Source: Spirochaetota bacterium (GTDB lineage Bacteria > Spirochaetota > UBA4802 > UBA5550). From it: a stretch of DNA of 34,817 nucleotides. Both the position numbers and the translations under genes were made by a program. Under the pieces are notes generated by a model that saw only the letters and a list, made by a program, of their open reading frames with translations, was not told the DNA's origin and searched no databases. The stretch is from NCBI GenBank assembly GCA_003246895.1, contig QKCL01000024.1, positions 1 to 34,817 of the forward strand. The letters run 5' to 3'. Positions within the stretch are counted from its first letter, which is position 1. The number at the start of each line of letters is the position of its first letter. Positions 8,244 through 15,382 of the stretch are shown here, piece by piece.

Positions 8244-8824
8244 AGCTCAACCTCATTTCCGGAGAAAAGAGTATATGTGAATCCGGCCTGGGCTCCATGT
8301 TCTTTATACTGGGGAGAATTAAAAACAAGCTCCATTAATTTTTTAAAATCTTCCGGAGATTGTATTACCTGGCAACCGGCCGAATATTTCCCGATATTTT
8401 CCGCCTTGATTTTTGAGTGTGCACGGTGAATATTTATCCCGAAATATCCAGAGTCAAAGCGGTCTGTATTATCATGTTTAAAATTGCGGTTTAAATCCCT
8501 CCAGACCGTGACCTCATTTCCCCACTGGCACAGCGCTGTATATCCCTTATGTTTTCCAATGACATATGCGTTTTTGTACTGGCCCAAACACAAATGCGCT
8601 ACGCCCTTAACTTTGCCAGGATTATTTGTGTAATAGACACCAGGGTCAACGGTGGCGTTAAATACATGAATTTTACCGCCGGAGGTCACAACGATTTTAT
8701 CATTGAAAATATCATCTTCAATTCGGGTTTCATTACGAAGTCCAAATATATTAAAATTATCATGAAGTGTAAACCCATGTCTAAGAAACAAATCTCGTAT
8801 TTCATCAAAATTTAAATCAATCAT
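8240..8824 (-). CDS. YkuD-like (L,D-transpeptidase-fold) cell-wall enzyme of the prophage
   Basis: 194 residues. FGINIHRAHS (128-137) followed by GKYSAGCQV (145-153) matches the HG...SxGC catalytic signature of the YkuD fold, with His133 and Cys151. Strands before it (GKIHVFNATVDPGVYY, GVAHLCLGQY, TALCQWGNEVTVWRD) resemble the beta core. YkuD enzymes make or cut L,D-peptide bonds in peptidoglycan; in phages a lytic role is likely. No signal peptide is seen, so export would need another route. GGAGGG six bases before the ATG and the terminator just upstream suggest that it and the M15 gene form a separately tuned lysis/entry pair. Confidence 0.65.
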   Translation of the reverse strand: MIDLNFDEIRDLFLRHGFTLHDNFNIFGLRNETRIEDDIFNDKIVVTSGGKIHVFNATVDPGVYYTNNPGKVKGVAHLCLGQYKNAYVIGKHKGYTALCQWGNEVTVWRDLNRNFKHDNTDRFDSGYFGINIHRAHSKIKAENIGKYSAGCQVIQSPEDFKKLMELVFNSPQYKEHGAQAGFTYTLFSGNEVEL

Positions 8825-8840
8825 TTCAAACCCTCCCTAT

Positions 8841-8876
8841 AAAAAAAGGGAGGGGCAACCCCTCCCCTTCTTTTTT
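8841..8876. terminator. Intrinsic terminator between late block and cell-wall genes
   Basis: GGGAGGGG (8848-8855), loop CAA, CCCCTCCC (8859-8866). Read leftward it is followed by seven U (8847-8841), a standard terminator for the gene ending at 8891. Read rightward it is followed by TTC and six T. Some read-through must occur if the two wall enzymes downstream share the late promoter. Confidence 0.88.
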
Positions 8877-8890
8877 AAAAACAAGTTTCC

Positions 8891-9490
8891 TTACCCCTGA
8901 ATATGGATTAAAATTTCCTCTTCAGTCGGCCAGACGGTCGACTCAATAACCGCTTTTATTTCCTCGTTTGTTTTGCATTTTTCAATCTCGTCAAGTGTGG
9001 AATGATAGATGTTTCTATACATTGCATTGAACTTGCCAAGGCTTTCAATACCGGCTGTGCCGCACAAATATTCCGGATAGCCATATGTGGCGCCGGTTAA
9101 AACATTGAGCTGTTTTTTATCTGAAAATATTTCATTTGATTTATTATCACACATTGACTTTAATGAATCAATAGCCAGCTTTTTAAAGTCGTCAAACTCC
9201 AGCAGCTCAAAAATTTCTTTTTGAACCAGTTCACCTTCCACTATTTTCAGATTGTCCGGAAGCTCCTTTTCTCCGTCCTGTATCTGCTCCACCAGGGTTT
9301 TTTCTCTGATAATAACAGTGCCGTCTTTTTCATCCAGCACCGGATTTTTAAAACTCTTATCTGTTGAAATAATGACATGTTTATCCGGATTAAATGCGTG
9401 ATAAACCTGTGCACTGGTAAGCATCTGTGAAACCGGTGCATTATTTCTGTGCACCTCTTTTTTACTTTCTTTATCATAAACGATATACAT
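8891..9490 (-). CDS. Prophage protein of unknown function, possible receptor-binding-protein chaperone
   Basis: 199 residues, not recognised by any motif. The N-terminus (MYIVYDKESKKEVHRNNAP) is beta-like, the middle acidic with TLVEQIQDGEKELPDN, and residues of about 115-199 are helical (FDDFKKLAIDSLKSMCDNKSNEI, ALTG-like LNVLTGATYGYPEYL). Small acidic proteins with this two-part plan often follow tail-fibre or spike genes and help fold them. Its place directly after the collar-domain protein (12-base gap, TGAGGT ribosome site) favours that reading, but it is inference. The gene is closed by the terminator at 8841-8876. Confidence 0.65.
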   Translation of the reverse strand: MYIVYDKESKKEVHRNNAPVSQMLTSAQVYHAFNPDKHVIISTDKSFKNPVLDEKDGTVIIREKTLVEQIQDGEKELPDNLKIVEGELVQKEIFELLEFDDFKKLAIDSLKSMCDNKSNEIFSDKKQLNVLTGATYGYPEYLCGTAGIESLGKFNAMYRNIYHSTLDEIEKCKTNEEIKAVIESTVWPTEEEILIHIQG

Positions 9491-9502
9491 ACGTGAACCT
9501 CA

Positions 9503-10651
9503 CTATTTTTTTACTTTTAAATATAAATGCACGCCAATATTTACGCCGTTTGTCTGATAATCTGATGACTGCATTGCATTTGGAGAAATTGAATCTTTAG
9601 AATCGAAAGATAAAGTACCAGCACTTTCCGTTCCTCCGGCGACGAAATTAACTCCAACATTAGGTGTATATTTCAAAGCACCAACAGAAACGGGCCCACC
9701 AACAGAACGCATATTAGCTATATAATAGGTATTCCCTGAAAATCTCTGAGTTTGCCAAGGTTGGACAGTTCCGGCATTGTCTGCGCCTTCTACGTAACCA
9801 ACACGGCTTGTATAATCGGGATCAATGACAGTATTTCCGCCGTTATCTATACGGAGGAAAAATGACCTTGCATCCGGAATATTAAATGTGCTTGCTCCAT
9901 CTCCGGAGCCGTACATTGTCCCATAATAGGCAAAGGCGTCAGGATATGCAGCCCTGGACAGCGCGCGGCCGTCTGCCATTGCAAGCCCTCGTGCCACTGC
10001 CTCTGCATCCGGAAGTTTTTTAAACGTTAAAACAGGATCTCCAATTTCAAGACCGTCTGCACTTACTGAATTAAAAAAAAAATCCCCTTCAAAGTCTATA
10101 TTATACAGAGCAGAGAAGGAGACGGAGGAAGTCATACTGGAAAGCATTTTCATTGATCCCTGAACAACGAAAACAACAAAAAAACTTATTTCATCTGATT
10201 CAATGCCCAGGTCAGATTTTAAATTATCTACATCAAAGATAATTTCTTTCTCCGCCCTGGCATCAATATTTAAGACGTTCCCAGAAACCCTGTCATTAAA
10301 GGGAACTGAAATTATTTTCGTCAAACCGGCAGAAATAAGTTCTGCTTCAAAGTTTGAAGTTTCAACATCTGTTTTACTTGAATAAACAGAATCAGGACCG
10401 GCGAAAATATGGACGTCCACATTATAGACTCCATATGTGATGTACTGGTCTTTATAATCCCCCTCATCAAGATTAAAAAATATTGACGGTGAAATCTTCA
10501 GCTTTTTTAAATCACTGACTTTCATTTTAAATGGAAAATATTTTTTTAAGAAATTTACACTTTTTCCTGAACTCTGGGCACTGTCCAGAATGGGGATATT
10601 AAGATTAAATCCTGTTTTTCCTTTTCTGCTGTTAAAATCAGTGATAAGCAT
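9503..10651 (-). CDS. Receptor-binding / spike protein with phage collar domain
   Basis: 382 residues. Residues 205-270 match the phage tail-collar fold: GDPVLTFKKLP, AMADGRALSRAAYPDAFAYYG, GSGDGASTFNIPDAR. This domain occurs at the receptor-facing ends of phage fibres and spikes. Residues 1-200 are rich in predicted beta strands and have no known domain, so the N-terminal half could plug into the capsid or be a jelly-roll. C-terminal residues 300-382 are Gly/Ser/Asn-rich, typical of tip regions. It lies between a 112-residue protein of beta character and a candidate chaperone. Because the rest of the element lacks tail genes, I read this as a vertex spike rather than a tail fibre. Confidence 0.75.
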   Translation of the reverse strand: MLITDFNSRKGKTGFNLNIPILDSAQSSGKSVNFLKKYFPFKMKVSDLKKLKISPSIFFNLDEGDYKDQYITYGVYNVDVHIFAGPDSVYSSKTDVETSNFEAELISAGLTKIISVPFNDRVSGNVLNIDARAEKEIIFDVDNLKSDLGIESDEISFFVVFVVQGSMKMLSSMTSSVSFSALYNIDFEGDFFFNSVSADGLEIGDPVLTFKKLPDAEAVARGLAMADGRALSRAAYPDAFAYYGTMYGSGDGASTFNIPDARSFFLRIDNGGNTVIDPDYTSRVGYVEGADNAGTVQPWQTQRFSGNTYYIANMRSVGGPVSVGALKYTPNVGVNFVAGGTESAGTLSFDSKDSISPNAMQSSDYQTNGVNIGVHLYLKVKK

Positions 10652-10655
10652 ATTT

Positions 10656-10994
10656 TTAGTACTCCAGTTCTATCATTAAAGACACGGTCACCTCTTCGGT
10701 GTGTCCGTTCACAAATTCATAATTAAAAACACTTGTCGGAGTGTTCAATTTTACCTTTTCATCAAAGGCGGACGAAAGTGCGTGAATATCAATTTTATCC
10801 AGGAAAGATTCGTCAGTCTCGTTATCAGAAAAAGTCATTTTAACTTTTCCAATAATTAAAGAGGTATCATTAAGAACATATACCGCCCCGACACGGGGCA
10901 GTATTCCGGATTTATTCTTGATTTTCAGATCAAGAGTGTTTCCAACGGTGGCCCCACTTGCCACCGTATAATCTCTTTGTATTAACTTTTTCAC
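10656..10994 (-). CDS. Small virion-type protein of predicted beta character, function unknown
   Basis: 112 residues. Alternating short strands dominate (VGNTLDLKIKN, GAVYVLNDTSLIIGKVKMTFSD, VFNYEFVNGHTEEVTVSLMIELEY), with no signal or membrane segment. The size and pattern could form a single small jelly-roll or beta sandwich. The gene lies four bases from the spike gene and eleven from the 178-residue protein upstream, so the three probably act together in the virion. I have no recognisable homologue; candidates are a minor capsid, penton or spike-base protein. Confidence 0.7.
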   Translation of the reverse strand: MKKLIQRDYTVASGATVGNTLDLKIKNKSGILPRVGAVYVLNDTSLIIGKVKMTFSDNETDESFLDKIDIHALSSAFDEKVKLNTPTSVFNYEFVNGHTEEVTVSLMIELEY

Positions 10995-11005
10995 ACCCTA
11001 CCCCC

Positions 11006-11542
11006 TTACAGAGAAGCAGGCTTGTAAAGCATACCCTTTACAAAGCAGATAAGCTGTGAATCCGCTTCAGTTGCCGGAACCTTGACATTGAAATCAAGTG
11101 ATTCCCGTTCCCAACGTTCGCCATCTGCACCAAGAAGAGGAATGAAACTTTTGGCTGAAATATCGCCAAATGTGTCTATTGTGTCGTCATGAAGAACGAC
11201 CGGAACGTCGAAGAATTCCAGAAGAGTCCCTTCTTTTATTTCGTTTTCCCCAATCGCCACCTTCATTGTGGCAAGAGAAAGTTTCCCAAGCATCGCCGGA
11301 GTAACCGGAGAGCCGTCTGTCTTTCTGTATGCAAAGCCGACTTTCATAATGTCGAAAATCTGACCTTCAGGAAGTCTTGCTTCACCCTGCTTCCAGTTTG
11401 TTTTTGAACCGCCGGAACCGTGATCCCCGTCAGCCTTAATAAATGCCTTTGCTTCAACCGCTGTTGAGGCGTTAAGGTCTATTGCATAATAGAAAGTTTT
11501 TTCTATTCCAAAGTATCTTTTACCAGCTATTTGAAAAATCAT
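11006..11542 (-). CDS. Candidate capsid protein of predicted beta character (178 aa)
   Basis: 178 residues without signal peptide or membrane span. Sequence blocks such as KRYFGIEKTFYYAIDL, ATMKVAIGENEIKEGTLLEFFDVPVVL, SLDFNVKVPA and SQLICFVKGMLY suggest a mostly beta fold with a long hydrophilic loop near 35-60 (GDHGSGGSKTNWKQGE). The protein is about the size of the small single-jelly-roll capsid protein of Thermus phage P23-77 (VP16). The match is one of size and predicted character only; no sequence homology is claimed. AAGGACGG lies before the ATG. In a tailless phage block this is my first choice for a capsid shell component, ahead of its 112-residue neighbour. Confidence 0.6.
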   Translation of the reverse strand: MIFQIAGKRYFGIEKTFYYAIDLNASTAVEAKAFIKADGDHGSGGSKTNWKQGEARLPEGQIFDIMKVGFAYRKTDGSPVTPAMLGKLSLATMKVAIGENEIKEGTLLEFFDVPVVLHDDTIDTFGDISAKSFIPLLGADGERWERESLDFNVKVPATEADSQLICFVKGMLYKPASL

Positions 11543-11559
11543 CTTCTTACCGTCCTTTT

Positions 11560-12045
11560 TTAGTTTTTAGATGTATGAGTTGCAAGGGCCTGCCTGTTTA
11601 TTACTCCGTTATTTGCCGGAATCGTTTTTAAAACGTTCTGCCCTGCCTCAATAAAATTGTTTGCATAATTTCTGACATTTGAACCTGTTACAACCCCGCT
11701 GACTGTATTAACCGGCGCCCCCAGTTCATATGCTGCCTTTTGGAAGAACTGCTGTGTTTTCCCGCTTGTCTTTGTTGACAGATGCGCAAACAGGTCACGC
11801 ATAAACGGAACTGACCCAATGGCCATGCCGGAAACGAAAAGGGCCTTTGTAAGTTCCTTATCATTTTTTACAACCGCACCCATGAGAGCCGGAACGACAA
11901 TTACACTTATATGTGCAAGGTATTTATATGGAATCCTCACCGCCACAAATGTCTGATATATCAGAGTGGCAAAGATTGCCAGGTATGCTTCTTTCCCTTT
12001 GAAAAGTTCAAGAAACGCATTTACATCAAAACTTTTCTTTTTCAT
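11560..12045 (-). CDS. Prophage multi-span membrane protein
   Basis: 161 residues. Hydrophobic stretches at about 21-36 (AYLAIFATLIYQTFVA), 43-58 (LAHISVIVVPALMGAVV) and 66-80 (ALFVSGMAIGSVPF) predict two or three membrane segments, followed by a polar Ala/Asn/Gln-rich C-terminal half. The function is unknown. In membrane-containing phages such proteins sit in the internal lipid vesicle; a holin or assembly role is an alternative. AAGGAG before the ATG, with five bases between it and the gene upstream. Confidence 0.65.
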   Translation of the reverse strand: MKKKSFDVNAFLELFKGKEAYLAIFATLIYQTFVAVRIPYKYLAHISVIVVPALMGAVVKNDKELTKALFVSGMAIGSVPFMRDLFAHLSTKTSGKTQQFFQKAAYELGAPVNTVSGVVTGSNVRNYANNFIEAGQNVLKTIPANNGVINRQALATHTSKN

Positions 12046-12050
12046 TTATT

Positions 12051-12644
12051 TTATCTCCTTCCTTTTTTCTTACCTTTATTCATTAACAGAAAGCCACCGG
12101 CCAGAATTGCACCAATGATAAACATTTTGCTGTTATCTTTGGTTGTGGTCTGTCCGCCTGTTGGAATCACATTTGAGGGGTTTACTATACCCCCAGAAGT
12201 ACCACCGGACTTAAAAACCTGTAAAGGGTTATAGGCATATTGAATCAGGGAATCAGTTCTGTTTTTATACAGTGCCTGGAGAACCTGTAAAATCTGCCAT
12301 TCCTCAAAACTGGCAACCGGTTTTATTTTTTCTACAAATGCGCTGTAGTTATCCGGAGTTACAAGTTCGCTCGCCTGGTATGAAAAAAGCATATAAGATA
12401 AAAGGATATGCTGCACATACCACCATGTAACCATGGTAACGCCGGATTGTTTCAGCTTGTATTGTATCTGACTTATTATAGCCTCAAAAAGTGTGATTGA
12501 CTCTGTCCTGGTCGCTCCTGAAGCAAGGCCGTATGTTCTGCTTGCTTTCTGAAGGAAAACAGAAGTAAACGGCGAATAAATATTACTGCTATTATAAAAA
12601 TTTTGCAGTGTATCAATTTTATCAATGTATCGAGTATCTATCAT
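12051..12644 (-). CDS. Prophage protein with C-terminal membrane anchor
   Basis: 197 residues. Residues 1-145 are mainly helical with aromatic patches (VTWWYVQHILLSYMLFSYQ). Residues 146-172 are a Gly/Thr/Pro-rich linker (SGGTSGGIVNPSNVIPTGGQ). Residues 174-188 (MFIIGAILAGGFLLM) form one membrane span, ending in a strongly basic tail (NKGKKKGRR). The design fits a virion membrane protein that displays its N-terminal domain on one side. No family is recognised. The gene is four bases from its neighbours on both sides. Confidence 0.65.
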   Translation of the reverse strand: MIDTRYIDKIDTLQNFYNSSNIYSPFTSVFLQKASRTYGLASGATRTESITLFEAIISQIQYKLKQSGVTMVTWWYVQHILLSYMLFSYQASELVTPDNYSAFVEKIKPVASFEEWQILQVLQALYKNRTDSLIQYAYNPLQVFKSGGTSGGIVNPSNVIPTGGQTTTKDNSKMFIIGAILAGGFLLMNKGKKKGRR

Positions 12645-12647
12645 CTT

Positions 12648-13394
12648 TTACACCCATCCAATATATACAATTTGAACCGGAGGGAGTGAGACGCTGTCAA
12701 TGTCTCCGCCGGTAACATGCGCAACCAGTACCTGGTCCAGGTATTCAGTATTTATGCCTGCATCCATGAATATGATTTTAAGCAGTTCAATAAATTCTTT
12801 CTGCTTTATTGCATCTGCTCCAATGAGTTCAAGGGCAAGTTTCAGCTGCTTCTTTATGTTCGCTTCTGATGTATCCTGGAGTATTGCAGCTATGTAATTT
12901 TCGATAGAGGGGTACTGCTGAATAAATTCCTCAAACTCCTCTTTTTTGCCGTAAGTTTCATAAACCAGTTTTGCATAGTTTATAACTTCCATTTGCATTT
13001 CCCATGCAGTCTTCCCAGCAACGTAAATCTCTCCGATAACTGGAACCGCTTCCAGGGCTTCATCTGCCATTTCAACAAGAGGCTTTATGAGAGGATTATT
13101 TTTAATTTCGTCAATCTGTTCTTTGTATGCGTCAAACTCCGTTTTTAACGGGTCATAGTATTCTGATTTTAAAGCCTGTGCTTCATCAACAACAGCTTTT
13201 ATTTCATCAATAGGCACAGTTCTGGAGAGGCTTTCAAGTTCTGCTTTCATTGCCTCCTGTTTGGCCTTTGCCTTTTCAATAAGTGATGAGACAGTTGTTG
13301 ACTGTCCGCCGATAGTTACAACGGCATCTGTCACCTGTTGAACGGCTGAAGTTACAGAACTAACGGCATGTCTTATTGCACTTCCCAATCCCAT
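12648..13394 (-). CDS. Long helical prophage protein, possible pilot / minor capsid protein
   Basis: 248 residues, predicted almost wholly helical from residue 35 on, with a coiled-coil-like stretch KAKAKQEAMKAELESLSR and a second at KSEYYDPLKTEFDAYKEQIDEI. A short apolar segment (ALEAVPVIGEIYVAGK) lies mid-protein. The Gly-rich N-terminus MGLGSAIRHAVSSV resembles DNA-pilot and minor proteins of microviruses by general character only. A role in genome delivery or in bridging membrane and capsid is inference. It follows directly on the 68-residue membrane peptide gene. Confidence 0.62.
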   Translation of the reverse strand: MGLGSAIRHAVSSVTSAVQQVTDAVVTIGGQSTTVSSLIEKAKAKQEAMKAELESLSRTVPIDEIKAVVDEAQALKSEYYDPLKTEFDAYKEQIDEIKNNPLIKPLVEMADEALEAVPVIGEIYVAGKTAWEMQMEVINYAKLVYETYGKKEEFEEFIQQYPSIENYIAAILQDTSEANIKKQLKLALELIGADAIKQKEFIELLKIIFMDAGINTEYLDQVLVAHVTGGDIDSVSLPPVQIVYIGWV

Positions 13395-13395
13395 A

Positions 13396-13602
13396 TTACT
13401 TACCTTTCTTCATGGCATTTATTAGCAAAGCAACCAGCACAACCGCAAGCAGTGAAGGGACCAGGGCAATTATTAAATCAAGGGGCACGCCCTTAATTTT
13501 GTATTCTTTCAAATTCACAAAAAATGACTTTATGGCGTCATCTGCTAGTTTCTGTTCTTTTAGCTGTTTTACAAGCTCTGATTCAGAGAAAGCAAGTCCC
13601 AT
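13396..13602 (-). CDS. Small prophage membrane protein (68 aa)
   Basis: An amphipathic helical N-terminal part (ESELVKQLKEQKLADDAIKSFF) is followed by a span at 41-61 (LDLIIALVPSLLAVVLVALLI) and a short basic end NAMKKGK. It could be a structural membrane peptide of the virion or a holin. The gene is one base from its neighbour on each side and shares codon style with the block, which supports it being real. Confidence 0.62.
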   Translation of the reverse strand: MGLAFSESELVKQLKEQKLADDAIKSFFVNLKEYKIKGVPLDLIIALVPSLLAVVLVALLINAMKKGK

Positions 13603-13603
13603 G

Positions 13604-13786
13604 CTATTTATCCTTTACACTTTCAGCTGTCTTGTTGCGGTACAATTTAAACACCTTTGGTTTTACTAATTCTAAGTTGAAGCTGAATGAAATTCTTTTG
13701 AAAAAAGAGAACACAAACGCCAGCTTTAAACGTACATTCCGGATAACTTTTTGAGATAGCTTTTCCTGTGATCTTTCTCTTTTCAT
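13604..13786 (-). CDS. Small basic prophage protein (60 aa)
   Basis: 60 residues with about 17 Lys/Arg and few acidic ones (MKRERSQEKLSQKVIRNVRLK at the start). There is no membrane span. It may neutralise packaged DNA, as the J protein does in microviruses; this is inference from charge and position. The start overlaps the stop of the protease gene (13783-13786, ATGA type) and it ends one base before the 68-residue gene. That perfect tiling is the main evidence that it is translated. Confidence 0.55.
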   Translation of the reverse strand: MKRERSQEKLSQKVIRNVRLKLAFVFSFFKRISFSFNLELVKPKVFKLYRNKTAESVKDK

Positions 13787-14181
13787 ACTTCCACCTTAAA
13801 AATTTTAACAATCGGTTTATCATATAGCTGACCGATCAGCAGCCGAGAGTCTGTAAAATCATAAGGAACACAGCTCCCATTGATATGAAGCCCAGAACAG
13901 ATATGATAAAGCCCTTCCTTAACATTTTGAAAAATGATATAAAACGGGATATTATTTTCATAAAAGTACCTTATTCCAATTCTTAACTTTTCGCCACAGT
14001 CTCCGCCGTTGTTGATTATGTCGCCTGATTCCCTGCTGAAATTCTCAAGAAACTGTTCTTTAAAAGGCACTCCAGACATAAATCCAAAAAACCTATTGAG
14101 ATCAAACGTCTTAATTTCTCCAGGAATATCTTTCTTTTTCGCTTCATCAATCAGCCCCACAGCGTACTGTGTAAAATCCAT
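13783..14181 (-). CDS. Transglutaminase-like cysteine protease of the prophage
   Basis: 132 residues. NNGGDCGEKLRIGIRYF (57-73) with Cys62, LYHICSGLHING with His93, and VPYDFTD with Asp108 give the order and spacing of a Cys-His-Asp triad in the transglutaminase/papain-like fold found in some phage proteins (GDCxxxA ... H ... DxT). Possible roles are virion protein maturation, peptide cross-linking, or cleavage of cell-wall peptides during entry. It overlaps its upstream neighbour by one base and its downstream one by four. The match rests on these short motifs, so the fold is probable and the role open. Confidence 0.6.
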   Translation of the reverse strand: MDFTQYAVGLIDEAKKKDIPGEIKTFDLNRFFGFMSGVPFKEQFLENFSRESGDIINNGGDCGEKLRIGIRYFYENNIPFYIIFQNVKEGLYHICSGLHINGSCVPYDFTDSRLLIGQLYDKPIVKIFKVEV

Positions 14182-14342
14182 TATCTGTATTTTCTCTGAA
14201 GGGTTTCCTTCTTTTTCTTGTCTGCTTCAATCTGCTTACATCTTTTATCCCAGTTCCTCATCCTGTCGTCGAACTTTTCCCAGGATTTTATTGTGGCTGA
14301 AGCTTTTGGCCTTTTGGGTCTTTTTGGTTTTTTCGTTGCCAT
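14181..14342 (-). CDS. Lys/Arg-rich small prophage protein (53 aa), first gene of late block
   Basis: Reading from the ATG at 14342 (GGAG seven bases upstream) gives 53 residues starting MATKKPKRPKRPKASA, very basic, with a helical middle and end. An upstream in-frame Met lies inside the promoter region and has no ribosome site, so I reject the longer 64-residue form. The character suggests nucleic-acid binding: DNA condensation in the virion, or late regulation. Its stop overlaps the start of the protease gene by one base. Confidence 0.62.
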   Translation of the reverse strand: MATKKPKRPKRPKASATIKSWEKFDDRMRNWDKRCKQIEADKKKKETLQRKYR

Positions 14343-14361
14343 AATGAACTCCATTAAAATT

Positions 14362-14419
14362 ATTATACTATACAAATATTATGTATTTCGCCTTAGCATA
14401 CTATACATATGTTTGTCAA
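14362..14419 (-). promoter_or_regulatory. Late-block promoter with paired ATACTATACA operator-like repeats
   Basis: Reading leftward, TATAAT occupies 14367-14362, about 20 bases before the late-block start codon. The sequence at -35 spacing is not consensus (CGAAAT). ATACTATACA (plus-strand reading) is repeated exactly at 14365-14374 and 14398-14407, 33 bp apart (about three helical turns), the first copy overlapping the -10. A TTGACA also lies at 14419-14414 but has no -10 at standard spacing. This looks like a regulated promoter where a phage or host protein binds two sites on one DNA face. Confidence 0.5.
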
Positions 14420-14553
14420 TAAAAAAATGAAAAAAAGAGGTTTTTTGCTTGCTTTTATACAGATGTTTAGTAGTTTGAGGGCATACGAATTCCTTACCCC
14501 TTTAGGCTCAAATTGAGGGATTCGAGCATGTTTGCAAATAATATTGTGGTATA

Positions 14554-14579
14554 AAGAGGCCCCGAAAGGGGCCTTCTTT
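14554..14579. terminator. Intrinsic terminator ending the Rep (early) operon
   Basis: AGGCCCC (14557-14563), loop GAAA, GGGGCCT (14568-14574), followed on the plus strand by TCTTTATT and on the minus strand by CTTTAT. It overlaps the stop codon of the leftward 65-residue gene and separates the Rep block from the late block. About 210 non-coding bases follow before the late genes. Confidence 0.8.
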
Positions 14580-14775
14580 ATTGTCTGATTCGGATCAGCT
14601 CCAGAACATCTTCCCTGGCAAATTCTTCACTGGCCTTTACTCCATTTGCGTCTATTATGTCGAACTGGTCCATTGTAGAAATTCCGATCACCAAAACTTT
14701 ACCTTTTCCGAATTCTTTATTTATTAACTCTGTCATTTTAGGCAGGTCGCCCGCTTTACCAAAATAAAACATCAT
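14578..14775 (-). CDS. Small prophage early protein (65 aa)
   Basis: 65 residues, not recognised. A hydrophobic strand KVLVIGIST flanked by a helix (LPKMTELINKEF) suggests a small alpha/beta fold; there is no Walker motif. AAGGGGG lies before the ATG and the start overlaps the upstream stop by four bases. It is the last gene of the Rep operon. It might assist replication, for example by binding Rep or ssDNA, but nothing in the sequence proves that. Confidence 0.6.
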   Translation of the reverse strand: MMFYFGKAGDLPKMTELINKEFGKGKVLVIGISTMDQFDIIDANGVKASEEFAREDVLELIRIRQ

Positions 14776-14999
14776 TGTATTTGTCCCCCTTTCTCCATCT
14801 GATTTAATTTATCTGCGAGATCGTCCATTCTATTTGAGATCTCTATTTTTTCGTTGCTCAAATCACCGATTTCAACAAAAAGCATATCTATTCTTTTCTG
14901 TACCCGCCCAAGCTCTCCGGCTGCCTTAATAAGTTCCTCTCTAAAATTTATAAGGTTTTCGGCTGTTTTTTTTATTCCATCCAGATTTATACTTCCCAC
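14772..14999 (-). CDS. Small coiled-coil prophage protein (75 aa, GTG start)
   Basis: 75 residues from a GTG at 14999, supported by GGAGG seven bases upstream. Almost the whole chain is heptad-like helix (ENLINFREELIKAAGEL, RVQKRIDMLFVEI, EKIEISNRMDDLADKLNQME), predicting a coiled-coil dimer. The TAGTG arrangement shares one base with the stop of the preceding gene, a sign of translational coupling. Function unknown; it belongs to the replication module by position. Confidence 0.6.
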   Translation of the reverse strand: MGSINLDGIKKTAENLINFREELIKAAGELGRVQKRIDMLFVEIGDLSNEKIEISNRMDDLADKLNQMEKGGQIQ

Positions 15000-15331
15000 T
15001 ATTCCGCCTCCTCCTCTGTGTTTTTCAACTTACCCAGTATGCTCGGAAGCCTGGAGCCAAACGCCCAATATGAAGCAAACTTTTCTTTCCGGATATACTC
15101 CAGCAACTCTTCCAGGTATTTCGCTTCATGTTGTGAAAGCTCAAGCGTTATATTCTCACTCAGGCTTTTTTCCTTTTCTGCAGATTCAAGGTCTTTAATT
15201 GCTCTTCCAAGACCTTCAAACCGGCCCCTAAAATAATCTTTCATCGGGTTGTTATAGTCGTATTTATCCATTGAAGTCAAAGCGTCATCTGCTCTTTCTT
15301 TTAATTTTACTATCACGTCTAAAAGTTTCAT
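14999..15331 (-). CDS. Small helical prophage protein (110 aa)
   Basis: 110 residues, helical and charged, with MKLLDVIVKLKERADDAL at the start and LSQHEAKYLEELLEYIRKEKF in the second half. AAGGAG precedes the ATG. It follows rep by 51 bases on the same strand. No domain is recognised; association with Rep or control of replication would be the position-based guess. Confidence 0.6.
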   Translation of the reverse strand: MKLLDVIVKLKERADDALTSMDKYDYNNPMKDYFRGRFEGLGRAIKDLESAEKEKSLSENITLELSQHEAKYLEELLEYIRKEKFASYWAFGSRLPSILGKLKNTEEEAE

Positions 15332-15382
15332 TTTTATTACTCCTTCATATTCTGCATTACGCAGTTTTAATTTGCGACCGAG

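Noticed and set aside
9503-10651. Tailed phage or defective tailed-prophage remnant, suggested by the tail-collar domain
   Set aside because: No terminase, portal, head, tail tube or baseplate genes are present, and the block is compact and intact rather than decayed.
14343-14375. Longer N-terminus for the small basic protein ending at 14181
   Set aside because: The extension overlaps the TATAAT promoter and the operator-like repeat; GGAG stands before the ATG at 14342.
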